Shown here: positions 43,867 through 55,189 of the stretch, in pieces
Numbering within the stretch: position 1 is the stretch's first letter
Layout: the number at the start of each line of letters is the position of its first letter
NCBI RefSeq assembly: GCF_004210375.1
Contig: NC_134834.1
Coordinates: 14,989,857-15,053,856 of the forward strand
Length of the DNA stretch: 64,000 nucleotides
Reading direction: 5' to 3'
Source of the DNA: Tachypleus tridentatus
Taxonomy: Eukaryota; Arthropoda; Merostomata; Xiphosura; Limulidae
Position numbers and translations under genes: made by a program
The notes under the pieces: model-generated
Told to the model about the DNA's origin: nothing
What the model saw: the letters and a program-made list of their open reading frames with translations, nothing else
Database searches by the model: none

Positions 43867-44811
43867 AAACGTCTAAAAGTTGAAGATATTAGGTACCTTT
43901 TAAACGTCTTAAAGTTGAAGATATTAGGTACCTTTTAAACGTCTTAAAGTTGAAGATATTAGGTACCTTTTAAACGTCTTAAAGTTGAAGGTATTAGGTA
44001 CCTTTTAAACGTCTTAAAGTTGAAGGTATTAGGTACCTTTTAAACGTCTTAAAGTTGAAGGTATTAGGTACCTTTTAAACGTCTTAAAGTTGAAGATATT
44101 AGGTACCTTTTAAACGTCTTAAAGTTGAGGTTATTAGGTACCTTTTAAACGTCTTAAAGTTGAAGATATTAGGTACCTTTTAAACGTCTTAAAGTTGAAG
44201 ATATTAGGTACCTTTTAAACGTCTTAAAGTTGAAGATATTAGGTACCTTTTAAACGTCTTAAAGTTGAAGATATTAGGTACCTTTTAAACGTCTTAAAGT
44301 TGAAGGTATTAGGTACCTTTTAAACGTCTTAAAGTTGAAGATATTAGGTACCTTTTAAACGTCTTAAAGTTGAAGGTATTAGGTACCTTTTAAACGTCTT
44401 AAAGTTGAAGATATTAGATAACTTTTAAACGTCTTAAAGTTGAAGGTATTAGGTACCTTTTAAACGTCTTAAAGTTGAAGATATTAGGTACCTTTTAAAC
44501 GTCTTAAAGTTGAAGATATTAGGTACCTTTTAAACGTCTTAAAGTTGAAGATATTAGGTACCTTTTAAACGTCTTAAAGTTGAAGATATTAGGTACCTTT
44601 TAAACGTCTTAAAGTTGAAGGTATTAGGTACCTTTTAAACGTCTTAAAGTTGAAGGTATTAGGTACCTTTTAAACGTCTTAAAGTTGAAGGTATTAGGTA
44701 CCTTTTAAACGTCTTAAAGTTGAAGGTATTAGGTACCTTTTAAACGTCTTAAAGTTGAAGGTATTAGGTACCTTTTAAACGTCTTAAAGTTGAAGGTATT
44801 AGGTACCTTTA
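43867..44811. repeat. 35-bp minisatellite, 27 near-perfect units
   Basis: AAACGTCT recurs every 35 bp from 43867 to 44777. The unit holds AAACGTCTTAAAGTTGAAG, then ATATTAGGTACC or GTATTAGGTACC. Units carrying G are 4-6, 13, 15, 17 and 22-27. Unit 8 (GAGGTTATT) and unit 16 (TAGATAACTT) are one-off variants. Confidence 0.98.
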
Positions 44812-45365
44812 AATGTAAAAATCATTGCTGTAAAAATAAGCTTCTACATTAAGCCTACTTTACAGGGGAGGTGAATGACCTATCTGTGACTTGAACACTT
44901 GAACTGGGGTTTTAGAGGACAGAGGCTAAGTGAAATCCTGAGAAAGCAAAATCATTAGTATAGAGGAAGCCGGTTCTACAATTGAGGGTGATCTGGTGGT
45001 ACCTGTTTTTCATTAACGTCTGGGAGACAAGAAGGTGTTCACATTCCCTTGATGTTGTAACCTTCCGAGGCGTTCTGATACTTGTCGGATTGCATATTAT
45101 AAGAAAAACTCTTTTTTTTTTCTGCTATGAATGACAGAAACTACAACTTATAAAATTAGTAATATTAATTAAAAAGTAAGTTCGATTTTTTAAGTGTTAT
45201 TGTTGATATATCTGATATAAAATTTATGAATTTTTATCTACTTTTGAACGCCCCTTGTGAGAGTATCTTGTTAAACCTCAAGTTACGTCATAACTCTTAT
45301 TGCTTTGAAATGTATTTCAATAGAGATTTTTATAATATTTATATTATTAAGTATCATATATATTC
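44812..45365. other. No gene recognised
   Basis: AT-rich flank of the array. Confidence 0.5.
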
Positions 45366-45455
45366 ATGGCTCAGTGGAAAGTCTGAGGTTTTCTAACGCC
45401 ATAAATTGAGTGTTAATATCCACAATAGCAGAAGCAAAGATAGTGTAAGTTTGTG
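45366..45455 (+). mobile_element. Decayed family C SINE
   Basis: ATGGCTCAGTGGAAAGTCTG, TCTAACGCCATAAATTGAG, GCAAAGATAGTGTAAG. Confidence 0.4.
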
Positions 45456-45648
45456 TTTACAGATAGACAAAGTGAAACTTTCTGATGTGTTATACAGTGT
45501 TGTATAATGTGTTACGTAACTCTTTAATCTTCGAAATATCAGTTATTTTATGAGCGCAAAACCAGCAAGTCAAAACACAAGCCAATAAAGTACCAAATAA
45601 GTTATCTTTACTGGGCCCAAACTTCTATTCTCTACCTTTCCCTGCTCG

Positions 45649-45860
45649 TGTGGTCAGTGTGCGTGGACTGTTAGAGTCGAGGCCGTGCATGCGTTAGAAA
45701 GTGATGATCAAATCTCAATATTTGGTTAAGAAAGAGTCGCCCAAGGGTTGGCGGTGGGTGCTCTTGGCCGACTTCCTTCTAACCTGTGAGTTTAGGAATG
45801 GGTATACGCACATAGGTCTGTGTGCAGATATGGGTGAACGTTCTAAAACAACAGCCAATG
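45649..45860 (+). mobile_element. Family A-like SINE with a different head
   Basis: The centre GTCGCCCAAGGGTTGGCGG and GACTTCCTTCTAACC is family A. The head (TGTGGTCAGTGTGCGTGG, GAGTCGAGGCCGTGC) is unlike it, and the tail is replaced. Confidence 0.5.
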
Positions 45861-45928
45861 ATAAAGGGTATATGTTATCTTCCTCCCTATTCGAACCCCA
45901 GACTTTTATCTAGTACACATGTTCCTTA

Positions 45929-46209
45929 GGCCAGGCATGGCCAAGCGTGTTAAGGCATGCGACTCGTAATCTGAGGGTCGCGGGTTCCCATCCCCGTCGC
46001 GCCAAACATGCTCGCCCTTTCAGCCGTGGGGGCGTTATAATGTTACGGTAAATCCCACTATTCGTTGGTAAAAGAGTAGCCCAAGAGTTTCCAGTAGGTG
46101 GTGCCAACTAGCTTCCTTCCCTCTAGTGTTACGCTGCTAAATTAGGGACGGCTAGCACAGATAGCCCTCGAGTAGCTTTGTGCGAAACGCAAAAAACAAA
46201 CAAACAAAC
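45929..46209 (+). mobile_element. Full-length family A SINE
   Basis: B box GGTTCCCATCC is mutated. Likely diverged target duplication: ACATGTTCCTTAG upstream, ACATATTCCTTAA downstream. Confidence 0.9.
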
Positions 46210-46254
46210 ATATTCCTTAAAGTGAGGTTACAAACTTCAATACAGCCAAAGAAA

Positions 46255-46460
46255 TTTTTATTCAGATTTGTACAACTTAAAAAAACCAAAACATACTTTA
46301 TATGTGCTATTTAACAATAAAGACCAGATAAGTTTCTTCACAAAGGAAATCCAAAACCACAGGCTTAGGAATCAAAACGTGTGTGTGCTGAAAGACAAAA
46401 GTTCCCCCAGTGGTATTCTAGGGTAACTTTGAAACCCACAAAGTTAATTTTTATAGACTT
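46255..46460. repeat. Dispersed repeat F, copy 1 (uninterrupted)
   Basis: Shares with 49519-49785: TCAGATTTGT, TTAACAATAAA, AGTTTCTTCA, AATCCAAAA, CAGGCTTA and TTCTAGG. Preserves the unfilled site for the SINE head seen at 49607. Confidence 0.75.
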
Positions 46461-46581
46461 CTTGCCTAGTTTATCTTGTACAAACGTTCCTTGGGGTACA
46501 AATAACTGCAATATGACTTGTCAACCTCCAAGTAATCCCCCAAAGAATCCCAGTACGTGACAAACTAGATACACGCATTGT

Positions 46582-46674
46582 AATCTAAAGCTAGACGTGA
46601 AAGGCTGGTTCACATCTAAAGCTAGACGTGAAAGGCTGGTTCACATCTAAAGCTAGACGTGAAAGGCTGGTTCA
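46582..46674. repeat. 31-bp tandem repeat, 3 units
   Basis: ATCTAAAGCTAGACGTGAAA starts at 46582, 46613 and 46644; the units look identical. Confidence 0.95.
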
Positions 46675-47218
46675 CTGGTTTATCTTCTTTCCTTCCCCAC
46701 CCCATTCCCTATTCTCCTCCTTATAAAGGATCTTTGAGACATAGTCTTGAACAAAGATATTTTTCTGGTGTTAAACAGGAATTACTTACGAAGATAAACT
46801 GGTGAAAGGAAACTGCTGTTTCCAAGACCTTGCTTTATCTCAGTTTGTAATTTGAAATAAATCTAAGCTGTATGCAATAATTGTCATACAATTAATTGAG
46901 AGTCGCACCAGTAATTATTCAGTACAACAAGATTAAATATTACAGGTGGCACTACGAGAGAGCCTCAAATTTTCAACGATGAACGGCCATAAATTTCACT
47001 GGCCAAATCTGTTCTTAATCGAAAACCAAAATAATTTTATTAATCAACAAGCTTCTGATATAACACGATTTAGATAAATTGAAAATACAAGGCAATTACT
47101 CAAACATTTCTACATTATTTATTTTATATTATTTTTTTTCAAAAATAAGTTTCTTTGATTTTAGGTACTTGCACAAACTTATTAGAAGTCAACCTGAACT
47201 AACCCTAAATTGGAAACT
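46675..47218. other. No gene recognised
   Basis: AT-rich; one pyrimidine tract (CCTTCCCCACCCCATTCCC) near 46692. Confidence 0.5.
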
Positions 47219-47597
47219 GACGATTAGAAGAAAGGCAGTTAGTCATCACCACTCACTGCCAACTCTTGGGCTACTCGAGGGCTCTCTGTGCTAGCCGTCC
47301 CTAATTTTTAGTGTGAGACTAGAGGAAAGGCAGCTAGTCATCACCACCCACCGCCAACTCTGGGGCTACTCGAGGGCTCTCTGTGCTAGCCGTCCCTAAT
47401 TTAGTAGTGTAAGACTAGAGGAAAGGCAGCTAGTCATCACCACCCACCGCCAACTCTTAGGCTACTCTTTTACCGACGAATAGTGGGATTGACCGTCACA
47501 TTATAACACACCCACGACTGAAAGGGCGGGCAGGTTGGTGTTAGAGAGATTCGAGATTACGAGTCGTGTGCCTTAACCATCTGGCCATACCGGGCAA
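47219..47597 (-). mobile_element. Family A SINE with internal triplication
   Basis: The segment from CGAGGGCT to GGGCTACT occurs as tandem copies with junctions at 47270 and 47365 and normal continuation at 47461 (period 95-96 bp). Each junction is GCTACTCGAGGG. A normal copy has GCTACTCGAGGG near its 3' end and GCTACTCTTTTACC in the body, so GCTACTC is the shared microhomology. Confidence 0.93.
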
Positions 47598-48153
47598 AGA
47601 GTGATGAAACCTGGGTTTAAGTTTTAACTTTTCCCAATTAGATTTCAGTTTTCCGTCTAATATGGCAACTCAATGTATTCAGATAAAGTTCGGTATTAAC
47701 CTATGTACATCAATAGGTTTAGGTAAACATCTAAAAGTCATACACGTTAATCATATTATAATGTTTATTTCCATATTAATTTCCCATATATATATAATAT
47801 ATTCCTTCTTTTCATCAAAATAGGCTTAAGTTTTCATACTAACTATAAAAACATCGAGGAAGTACGCCCCCTTTAGTTTCCACCTGCTTTAAACAGACGA
47901 ACCTCTGACGATGTTGGAAAACTTGCAAGTTTGCTTTCCCCACTTACAAATCCCGCTTCCTACTTAACTATTTAAGGTTCATAAATTTGAAGCGTAGAAT
48001 TAGTGTAAGGATATTACATTTAAGGATGTAACCAAGTCTACCAAAGGTCGCTCGAGCAATGACTGATTGACTAATTTGATGGCTAGGAACCTGATAATGA
48101 CAAAGTTTTATCCAAACATTGTTCATTTAAAAGACGAATCCAACTGTTTGGTG
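47598..48153. other. No gene recognised
   Basis: AT-rich, with a short (TA)n run near 47790. Confidence 0.5.
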
Positions 48154-48424
48154 GGCCCAGAATGGTCAGGTGGTCAGGGCGCTCGACTTGTAATCCGAGG
48201 GTAGTGGGTTAGAATTCCGGTCGCACCAAACACTTTCAGCCGTGGGGGCGTTATAATGTGACGGTCAATCTCACTATGCGTAGGTAAAAGAGTAGCCCAA
48301 GAGTTGGCGGTGGGTGGTGATGACTAGCTGCCTTCTCTCTAGTCTTACACTGCTAAATTAGGGACGGCTAGTGCAAATTGCCCTCGTGTAGCTTTCCAGG
48401 TAATTTCAAAACAGACAAACAAAC
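48154..48424 (+). mobile_element. Family A SINE
   Basis: Head mutated (GTAGTGGGTTAGAATTCCGG); shortened after the head (CACCAAACACTTTCAGCC). Confidence 0.88.
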
Positions 48425-49518
48425 CTTATACGTTTGGAACTTGCAATAAAGTTTTTTTATCCTTACCCGTTCGGAGTTTTATTTCCTTGAAGTTTTGCTT
48501 GTAATTACTGAATAGAGTCAGAACTTGTACGAGACTTAGCATGAATTTGTTTGATTAGTTATATTAGCTGTCTCTAAAGAACTTCGCTAGCTTAACCGAA
48601 ATAACTTGATATTACGTGGGCAAGCATCTTTAGTAGTTTGTTTTATTTGTCTTATTTCATTCTCACCTGAAAATAAATAAAAGTAACTTTAACTGGAAAA
48701 ACTAGCGTGTGTGTCTGGTATTTATAGTTACGACTGTAATTAACCAACGCGACCTGATTCGGCCTTGTAGACGGAGTGGATAAATTTGAAGCCCACCAGA
48801 CCGCCGTCAGGCTGTCATCGGAGCGCGTGGTTCGACTGCAAGAGTGATATGTCATTTTCATGCAGGAGAAACTACGAGTGCTTCGTGGGAAGTAGGCCAA
48901 TGTCCGGCCATGCTTCCGCAACCACTGCCGCCTGAAACATTTGGGCGTTTGTTCTAAGTTTCGTTTAGCCCTTGGGCGGAATACCACGCAGGTTCAGGTT
49001 TCAAGAGGTAATAACCACCAATTAGTTCTTATCAAACCAAGCCACCTCTATAAATCAGAAGCGAGGACTAACTGAGTAAGTAGTAACGCAGTCAATTTAA
49101 TATACCAGGGGAACTCGCCAGTAGCTACGTGTTTTATATTCTCTACTAAAGCTTTAATTTAATCGTCATTAACATTATTCGTTAGAATGATTGGCGTATC
49201 TCTTTTTACCGTAATGAGTTATTGTGAGGACTACGGCCGATAACGTCGCTAACATTATTATCAGATATAACAAAAACATATTAAATTAGCCATATTTATT
49301 ACTGTGTTTATTTTTAGTACCGAACTGTGTAGGTGTAACTCATTGTGAATAGTAGTTAAGTTTAATTTTAAACTACTATAGAAATTAACTACTAGTAAGT
49401 ATATATTATTTTGAGATATAAATGTATTTAACCTTACGTGTACAAAATATTTTTCCAAGGGTACATAATTATACCATAAAAGTCTATAGATGTATTTGAT
49501 TTTACAACCAGGGAATAA
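48425..49518. other. No gene recognised; GC-richer island at 48.72-48.99 kb
   Basis: The island has a 111-codon minus-strand frame (48652-48987) rich in Arg/Ser/Thr. It resembles no family I know. Its other minus frame contains several stops. It could be a decayed exon or an unrecognised repeat. Confidence 0.35.
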
Positions 49519-49785
49519 TTTCATCAGATTTGTTCAATTTCGTGTTTAAAAACATGCTTTCTATGAGCTAATTAACAATAAATACCAGTAGAGTTTCTTC
49601 ATAAAGAGCCCAACATGGCCAGGTGGTTAAAGCACTCGACTCGTAATCCGAGGTTCGCGGGTTTGAATTCCTATCACAAAAAATCCAAAATCCCAGGCTT
49701 ATGAAATAAAATGTGTGCTTAGGGAGGAGCAAAAATTCCCCAGGTGGCGTTCTAGGATAATTTTGAAATCCAGGAAAAAAAAAAC
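49519..49785. repeat. Dispersed repeat F, copy 2, interrupted
   Basis: Same order as 46255-46460, broken at 49607-49677 by a tRNA-like head. After it come AATCCAAAATCCCAGGC and GGCGTTCTAGGATAATTTTG. Confidence 0.75.
49607..49677 (+). mobile_element. Family A tRNA head alone (71 nt)
   Basis: AGCCCAACATGGCCAGGTGG, TCGACTCGTAATCCGAGG, GGGTTTGAATTCC and then the repeat F sequence. None of the SINE body follows. It could be a 3'-truncated SINE or an inserted tRNA-like transcript. Confidence 0.8.
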
Positions 49786-50137
49786 TACACCTCTTAACGT
49801 CCATCTTGAAACTTAGATGGACTTAGTTAAAAAAGTTATGAAACTTAGTTTTATATTTATTCAACCGCTTTAATATATTTATCTTATCTTTAACCTGTTT
49901 ATAGTGAACCAAAAATTCAAGTTGTGGAAATCGTATGCTAATAAAATTTATTAAGGAGGTGCTGCCCTCTATTCTTATATTTGTCCAAAAGACATTTGCC
50001 CATTTCCCTGTCAGGTTTTAAATGAAGTTATTAAAAATAATTTATTTTTGATTTGAAATGCCTTCTAATTTTATTTATTGAATAATACGCTGGCAAGATA
50101 TGGAAAAAAAAAAAAAACTACTTTTATTAACCTTAAG

Positions 50138-50655
50138 GTTTGGTTTGGTTTGGTTTATTTTGAATTTCGCGCCAAGCTACACGAGGTCTATCTGCGCTGG
50201 CAATTTAACAGTGTAAAACTAGAGGGTAAGCAGCTAGTCATCACCACCAGCCGCCAGCTCTTGAACTACTCTTTTACCAAAAAACAGGAGGATTAACCGT
50301 TACATTATAACGCCCCCACGACTGAGAGCATGTTTGGTGTAACAGGGATTTGAACCCGCGACCCTCGGGTGACGAGTCGAATGCCTTAACCCACCTGGCC
50401 ATGCCGGGCTCGCACGAAGGGACATTAGAATTCTATCACCGCTAACGTCGGGTTATTGATTTGGTTTGTTTTGAATTTCGCGCAAAGCTATCTGCGCTAG
50501 CCGTCCCTAATTTAACAGTGTAACACTAGAGAGAAGGCAACTAGTCATCACCACCCGCTACCATCTCTTGGACTACTCTTTTACCAATGAATAGTGGGAT
50601 TAACCGTCACATTATAATGCCCTCACGGCTGAAAGGGCGAGCAGGTTTGTACTGA
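50138..50655 (-). mobile_element. Tandem family A dimer with linker, copy 2
   Basis: Monomer 1 (50138-50409, head complete), linker (CACGAAGGGACATTAGAATT, TCTATCACCGCTAACG), monomer 2 (50461-50655, headless). Linker and order match 32711-33245, with substitutions. Confidence 0.85.
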
Positions 50656-51044
50656 CTTTGAAGTTTCATTTTTCTTTTGTTTTTTCTATCTACCACGTGT
50701 TTGGGAGAGACTAATTTAATGAAACATGGTAAAGTTCGTAGCTACAACACTGTGCTGGCAGTGTGTGCTGTTAGCCCTAAACAAGGCTAGTGTTTGATTT
50801 TTTTCATTTTATTAAGTTTCCATATTAATGCTGTTCGTTACAGTTTATATCGTGTTTATCACTTCAAGATTATTAAGAATTAATAGATATTTTGTTATTC
50901 TGTGTTTATTAACACTAACTGCAACACCTAGGTATATCATTAGATTACACCGCGTTGGTTATACTATTATATTATTATTATAAGACAACGTTAAAATCTT
51001 TTAGGCTTAGTATATGGATTAAGGTTTCTCTGCTTCATAATTTT
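50656..51044. other. No gene recognised
   Basis: AT-rich. Confidence 0.5.
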
Positions 51045-51152
51045 CTCACAGAGCTGCACATGGGGCTATCTGCTGGGTCCACCTAGGGGAATCGAACCCC
51101 TGATTTTAGCGTTGTAAGTCCCTAGACTTGCCGCTGTACTAGTGGGGGACAC
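51045..51152 (-). mobile_element. Family B SINE
   Basis: TATCTGCTGGGTCCACCTAG, GGGAATCGAACCCCTGATTT, TAGCGTTGTAAGTCC, CTTGCCGCTGTACTAGTGGG. Confidence 0.75.
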
Positions 51153-52494
51153 GCAGAGCTATCAGCGCATAGACGAAGTCCCTTGCTTCGACATTATTGA
51201 CTGGTGAGAAGACTCCTCGCGTCTGTCCGTAAAGTGGGATTTGAACCTCACTCACGGTAATTTTGTTTTCGCTCTCGTACGTGATCTTTCTATTCGAGAG
51301 CTTTTGTTCTTCCTCGTGTTTGTGAACTAAGCCTTAGCCTGATGGTTAGTTAGCGTTCCCGGAGTAAGGAATCGAATATTCATGGTTCTCGCTCTGTTGC
51401 TCTGTTGTTCAGAATGTGACGATAAATTATTGAAAGTATAATATTATCACTGAGGGACGAGATGGGAAACAGATATAAATGAACTGTTAATAGCTGACGT
51501 TTTAAAACAATTAAAACAATAAAATATTTTAAGACAGTTGTTATTGCTTCTCCTCAGCGAACGTTTCTCAAAATTTAGGGTTGTAGATGCTACGTGAACT
51601 TGTTATATCTTGAGTAGGAAACTTGAGAGATTGGCCAATATGTAAAATATGGTATAACGCATTACCAAGTGGATGTTTGATTTACACTGTATTACTGTCT
51701 GTAGCATACCTGACAAAAGGTTTTATTTTTTAAAAATCGAGCAACTCTACGCAGCAAGATGCACGGTAGTGTGTCGTGCGGTCAAAACAACCTGGAGGGG
51801 GAGAGCTGAGCGATTTTCCACCATCTGAAGATTATATTTAACCAAAACTATTTTGTGTACGCCTACGCGGAAAGTTACGCGAACTGTCGGTTTAACACTT
51901 TTACTGCAGTTTCACACAAGAGTAAAGGTGGATCTCTTCCAGTTTCACTTCAGCTGGATTAAAGACGACCGATTTAGAGCAACAAAAACCATATAAAGTG
52001 AAAAGACGTGCTGATACACAAGGACTGGTAAGGCCAAGAAAACTAGATTAACAGTGTCTAGTTCAAGTTTTTAAAAGAATCCTATAGGTGGAAGTTTATT
52101 AATAATCATTTATTGCTAACGTTTCAGCACTGGTTTATTAAATTGTATTAAATTATCCTTATTAAAGAGCGTTTAGTGTCACGTGACAGCATAAACAATT
52201 AACATAAATAATGGCGCTTGTTACGGATGTGCCGGTTACATACGGCTGTTGATAAGAAACTTAATCTAAATTATTATCAATGCATGAAGTGTAGCTATTG
52301 GAGTGACCGCCCATTTATGTCATTCCTCGCACGCTGTATTCCTTTTTTGGCTACACCTACTTTCAACACCTTCTTGATTAAATATCAGTTAACTAGATTC
52401 GACTAACACCAGAACCTAATCATTAAAAGTAACACTGTTCTGTTTTTATTAAAGTTGAAAAATGAGGGGTTTCTTTATATTTGGCACGTGTTGT
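51153..52494. other. No gene recognised
   Basis: 51155-51260 may be another SINE relic (AAGTGGGATTTGAACCTCAC). Around 51.76-52.04 kb there is a GC-richer segment ending ACAAGGACTGGTAAGG, with a donor-like GTAAGG; an untranslated first exon is possible but unproven. Confidence 0.35.
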
Positions 52495-52680
52495 ATTGTT
52501 TAATATTTAGTGTTGTTGTTTGTGTGGTATACAGTGTTGTTACAAGTGTGGTATTGTATCTTCAATATTGTTTTATATTTAGTGTTGTTGTTTCTGTGGT
52601 ATACAGTGTTGTTACAAGTGTGGTATTGTATCTTCAATATTGTTTTATATTTACTAATGTTGCTTGTACAGTTTTGTTCC
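52495..52680. repeat. 72-bp tandem repeat, about 2.5 units
   Basis: GTGGTATACAGTGTTGTTAC and GTATCTTCAATATTG recur with a 72-bp step. Reading frames on both strands (52455-52799, 52500-52682) stay open because 72 is divisible by 3. Confidence 0.9.
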
Positions 52681-52719
52681 ATGTAATGTATTGTTTTGAT
52701 ATTTTAGAAACACGTGCAA

Positions 52720-53397
52720 AGATCTATAAATCTCGCATCAAATATTCTGTAAAGAAGTGTTGGTGGTCCACTGTATATATCGCATCATATATCCCGTAAA
52801 GAAGTGTTTGGGTCCACTGTATATATCGTATCAAATATTCTGTAAAGAAGTGTTGGTGGTCCACTGTATATATCGCATCAAATATTCTGTAAAGAAGTGT
52901 TGGTGGTCCACTGTATATATCGCATCAAATATCCTGTAAAGAAGTGTTGGTGGTCCACTGTATATATCGCATCAAATACCCTGTAAAGAAGTGTTGGTGG
53001 TCCGCTGTATATATCGCATCAAATACCCTGTAAAGAAGTGTTGAAGGTCCGCTGTATATATCGCATCAAATACCCTGTAAAGAAGTGTTGGTGGTCCGCT
53101 GTATATATCGCATCAAATACCCTGTAAAGAAGTGTTGGTGGTCCGCTGTATATATCGCATCAAATACCCTGTAAAGAAGTGTTGGTGGTCCGCTGTATAT
53201 ATCGCATCATATACACTGTAAAGAAGTGTTGGTGGTCCGCTGTATATATCGCATCATATATCCTGTAAAGAAGTGTTGGTGGTCCACTGTATATATCGCA
53301 TCAAATATCCTGTAAAGAAGTGTTGGGGTTTACTATAAATCTCGCATCAAATACCTTGTGTAGCAGTCTTGGGGGATCACTATAAATCTCGCACTAT
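52720..53397. repeat. 47-bp minisatellite, about 14 units
   Basis: GTAAAGAAGTGTTGGTGG anchors run 52749, 52796, 52842, then every 47 bp from 52889 to 53171, then 53218, 53265 and 53312. Edge units are decayed (CTATAAATCTCGCATC). Central units share CCGCTG, outer ones CCACTG. Confidence 0.95.
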
Positions 53398-53718
53398 TCT
53401 TTATTCTTGATAAAGAGAAGGTTTTATTCATATTCTTATGAGAAACAGCTAACTTTGTGAAACTTCCCCAACAACACGAAGTATAAAATATATTAACTCT
53501 ATGTTTCCCATCCTTACTACACTCATACCTATCCTGGACTTTTGTTAAATATAAAATATCCTTCGGTCAGGACTGCGTTCAAGATGCCCCCGAGGTCATA
53601 TAATTTTAATACATTAAAAAAAAAACTTCCAAACTCTCGGGTCATATCTGAGGTGTGTGTGACACTGGAATAAAAACAAAGTTGAATAAGTAAAGTACGT
53701 ATTTAATGTTTCTGTAGT

Positions 53719-53981
53719 GGGACCCCAGCATGACCAGGTGGGTTAAGGCGTTCGACTTGTAATCCGAAGGTCGCGGGTTCGAATCCCCGTCCCAACAAAC
53801 ATGCTTGCCCTTTCAGCCGTGGGGGCGTTATAATGTGACGGTCAATCCCACTATTCGTTGGTAAAAGTGTAGCCCAAGAGTTGGCGATGGGTAATGATGA
53901 TTAGCTGCCTTCCCTCTAGTCTTACACTGCTAAATTAGAGACGGCTAGCGCAGATAGCCCTCGTGTAGCTTTGCGCCATAA
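53719..53981 (+). mobile_element. Family A SINE
   Basis: ACCCCAGCATGACCAGGTGG leader, B box GGTTCGAATCC, near-consensus body, tail stopping at TTTGCGCC. Confidence 0.92.
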
Positions 53982-54045
53982 AACACCAAATCAACCTAAA
54001 TATATATGCCTATTTTCTAATACTCTATAACGGTTTATTTATTTG

Positions 54046-54085
54046 TTTTTGAGTTTCGTGCAAAGTTACACGAGAAGATTTGTCA
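54046..54085 (-). mobile_element. Family A SINE, extreme 3' end only
   Basis: TTTGTTTTTGAGTTTCGTGC then AAAGTTACACGAGA; a 40-bp 5'-truncated copy. Confidence 0.7.
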
Positions 54086-54361
54086 TAAAACTGTTGACAG
54101 GTGAATGTATGTAAGTTGGACACACTGCGCAGATGATTTATGTTCCTTAGGACAACACAATAATAAACGTATTATGAAATATTAACTAAACAGGAAAGTT
54201 TTGAATGGTGACGTATAATTGTTATATTTGTTTTAATACCAATTTTCCAAATTCCTTCCTCAAATATCGTACAGCGTGTAAAACAAGCACATTTTTACTC
54301 ATATTGTAAATATGTTGGTATGTACAGATACACTATGTTCTACTGTTGTTACCTACCTATG

Positions 54362-54565
54362 ATACTGTAAACACGTGGTTCTGTCTTGATTCATCAGAAT
54401 ATTGTGTATATTGTTATGTAAACACGTGGTTCTATCTGGACCAGACAATATATTTTACCGATTGCAAACACACGTATGATTCTTCCAGATCCACCAGCGT
54501 ATTTTACCTACTGTAAACACGTGGTTCTATCTGGATCAGCCAGCATATTATACCTACATTTCTTG
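54362..54565. repeat. Degenerate tandem repeat, about 4 units
   Basis: GTAAACACGTGGTTCTATCT followed by CAG and TATTTTACC-type ends, at about 54367, 54417, 54463 (decayed) and 54519. Each unit holds a CACGTG E-box or its remnant. Confidence 0.75.
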
Positions 54566-54980
54566 TATATTCCAATGCAATAATTCGCTTGAACACCCTA
54601 TTTACTGTTTGGTAAATACGTCGTTCTAGATGCAGCCAACCTGTGTGTATTCGGGTGCCAGAAAAGTTGATATGAAGACAGTTTTGCAAAGTGGAAACGT
54701 TTATTCTACGATCTAGTAATGTCTCTACTCTGACCTATTCACAGGCCTGTTCTCTTAAGGATGACAAGAAACTGGGTAGAAGTAAGGATATATTCTCAAG
54801 ACGGCTGGTATGGGTATTAGGTCGAACCGTTGTTCTGTACTTTATTTTAATTAAAGTTATTAATACCAAAACCAGCCGTCTTGAGAAAGTCACTTACTTA
54901 TAAAGATAAAAATATCTCAACCATTAAAAACTCCATTAAACATCTTTATGAAGCGTCACCCAACTCGCTCTCTGGTGTAC

Positions 54981-55000
54981 TAATATATATATATATATAT
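54981..55000. repeat. (AT)10 microsatellite
   Basis: Simple dinucleotide run. Confidence 0.9.
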
Positions 55001-55189
55001 ACTGCTGGCCAAAATATTAAGGCCAATGAACATAAAGAAAAAATATGCATTTTGCGTTGTTAGACTCAACCACTTATTTGAGTAGAGCTTCGAAAGATGA
55101 AAATAAGAAAAGGGAAAATGAAAATAAACGTTTTTAGTATTTAATAGTAAAAATGTGAACACTATGAAATTAGCCTAAATACTAGCTGG

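Noticed and set aside
43867-44811. CRISPR array
   Set aside because: Units are contiguous 35-bp copies without spacers, in animal DNA with no cas-like gene. The same holds for the 47-bp arrays.
52455-52939. Overlapping frames on both strands
   Set aside because: They stay open because of 72-bp and 47-bp periodicity in tandem arrays.
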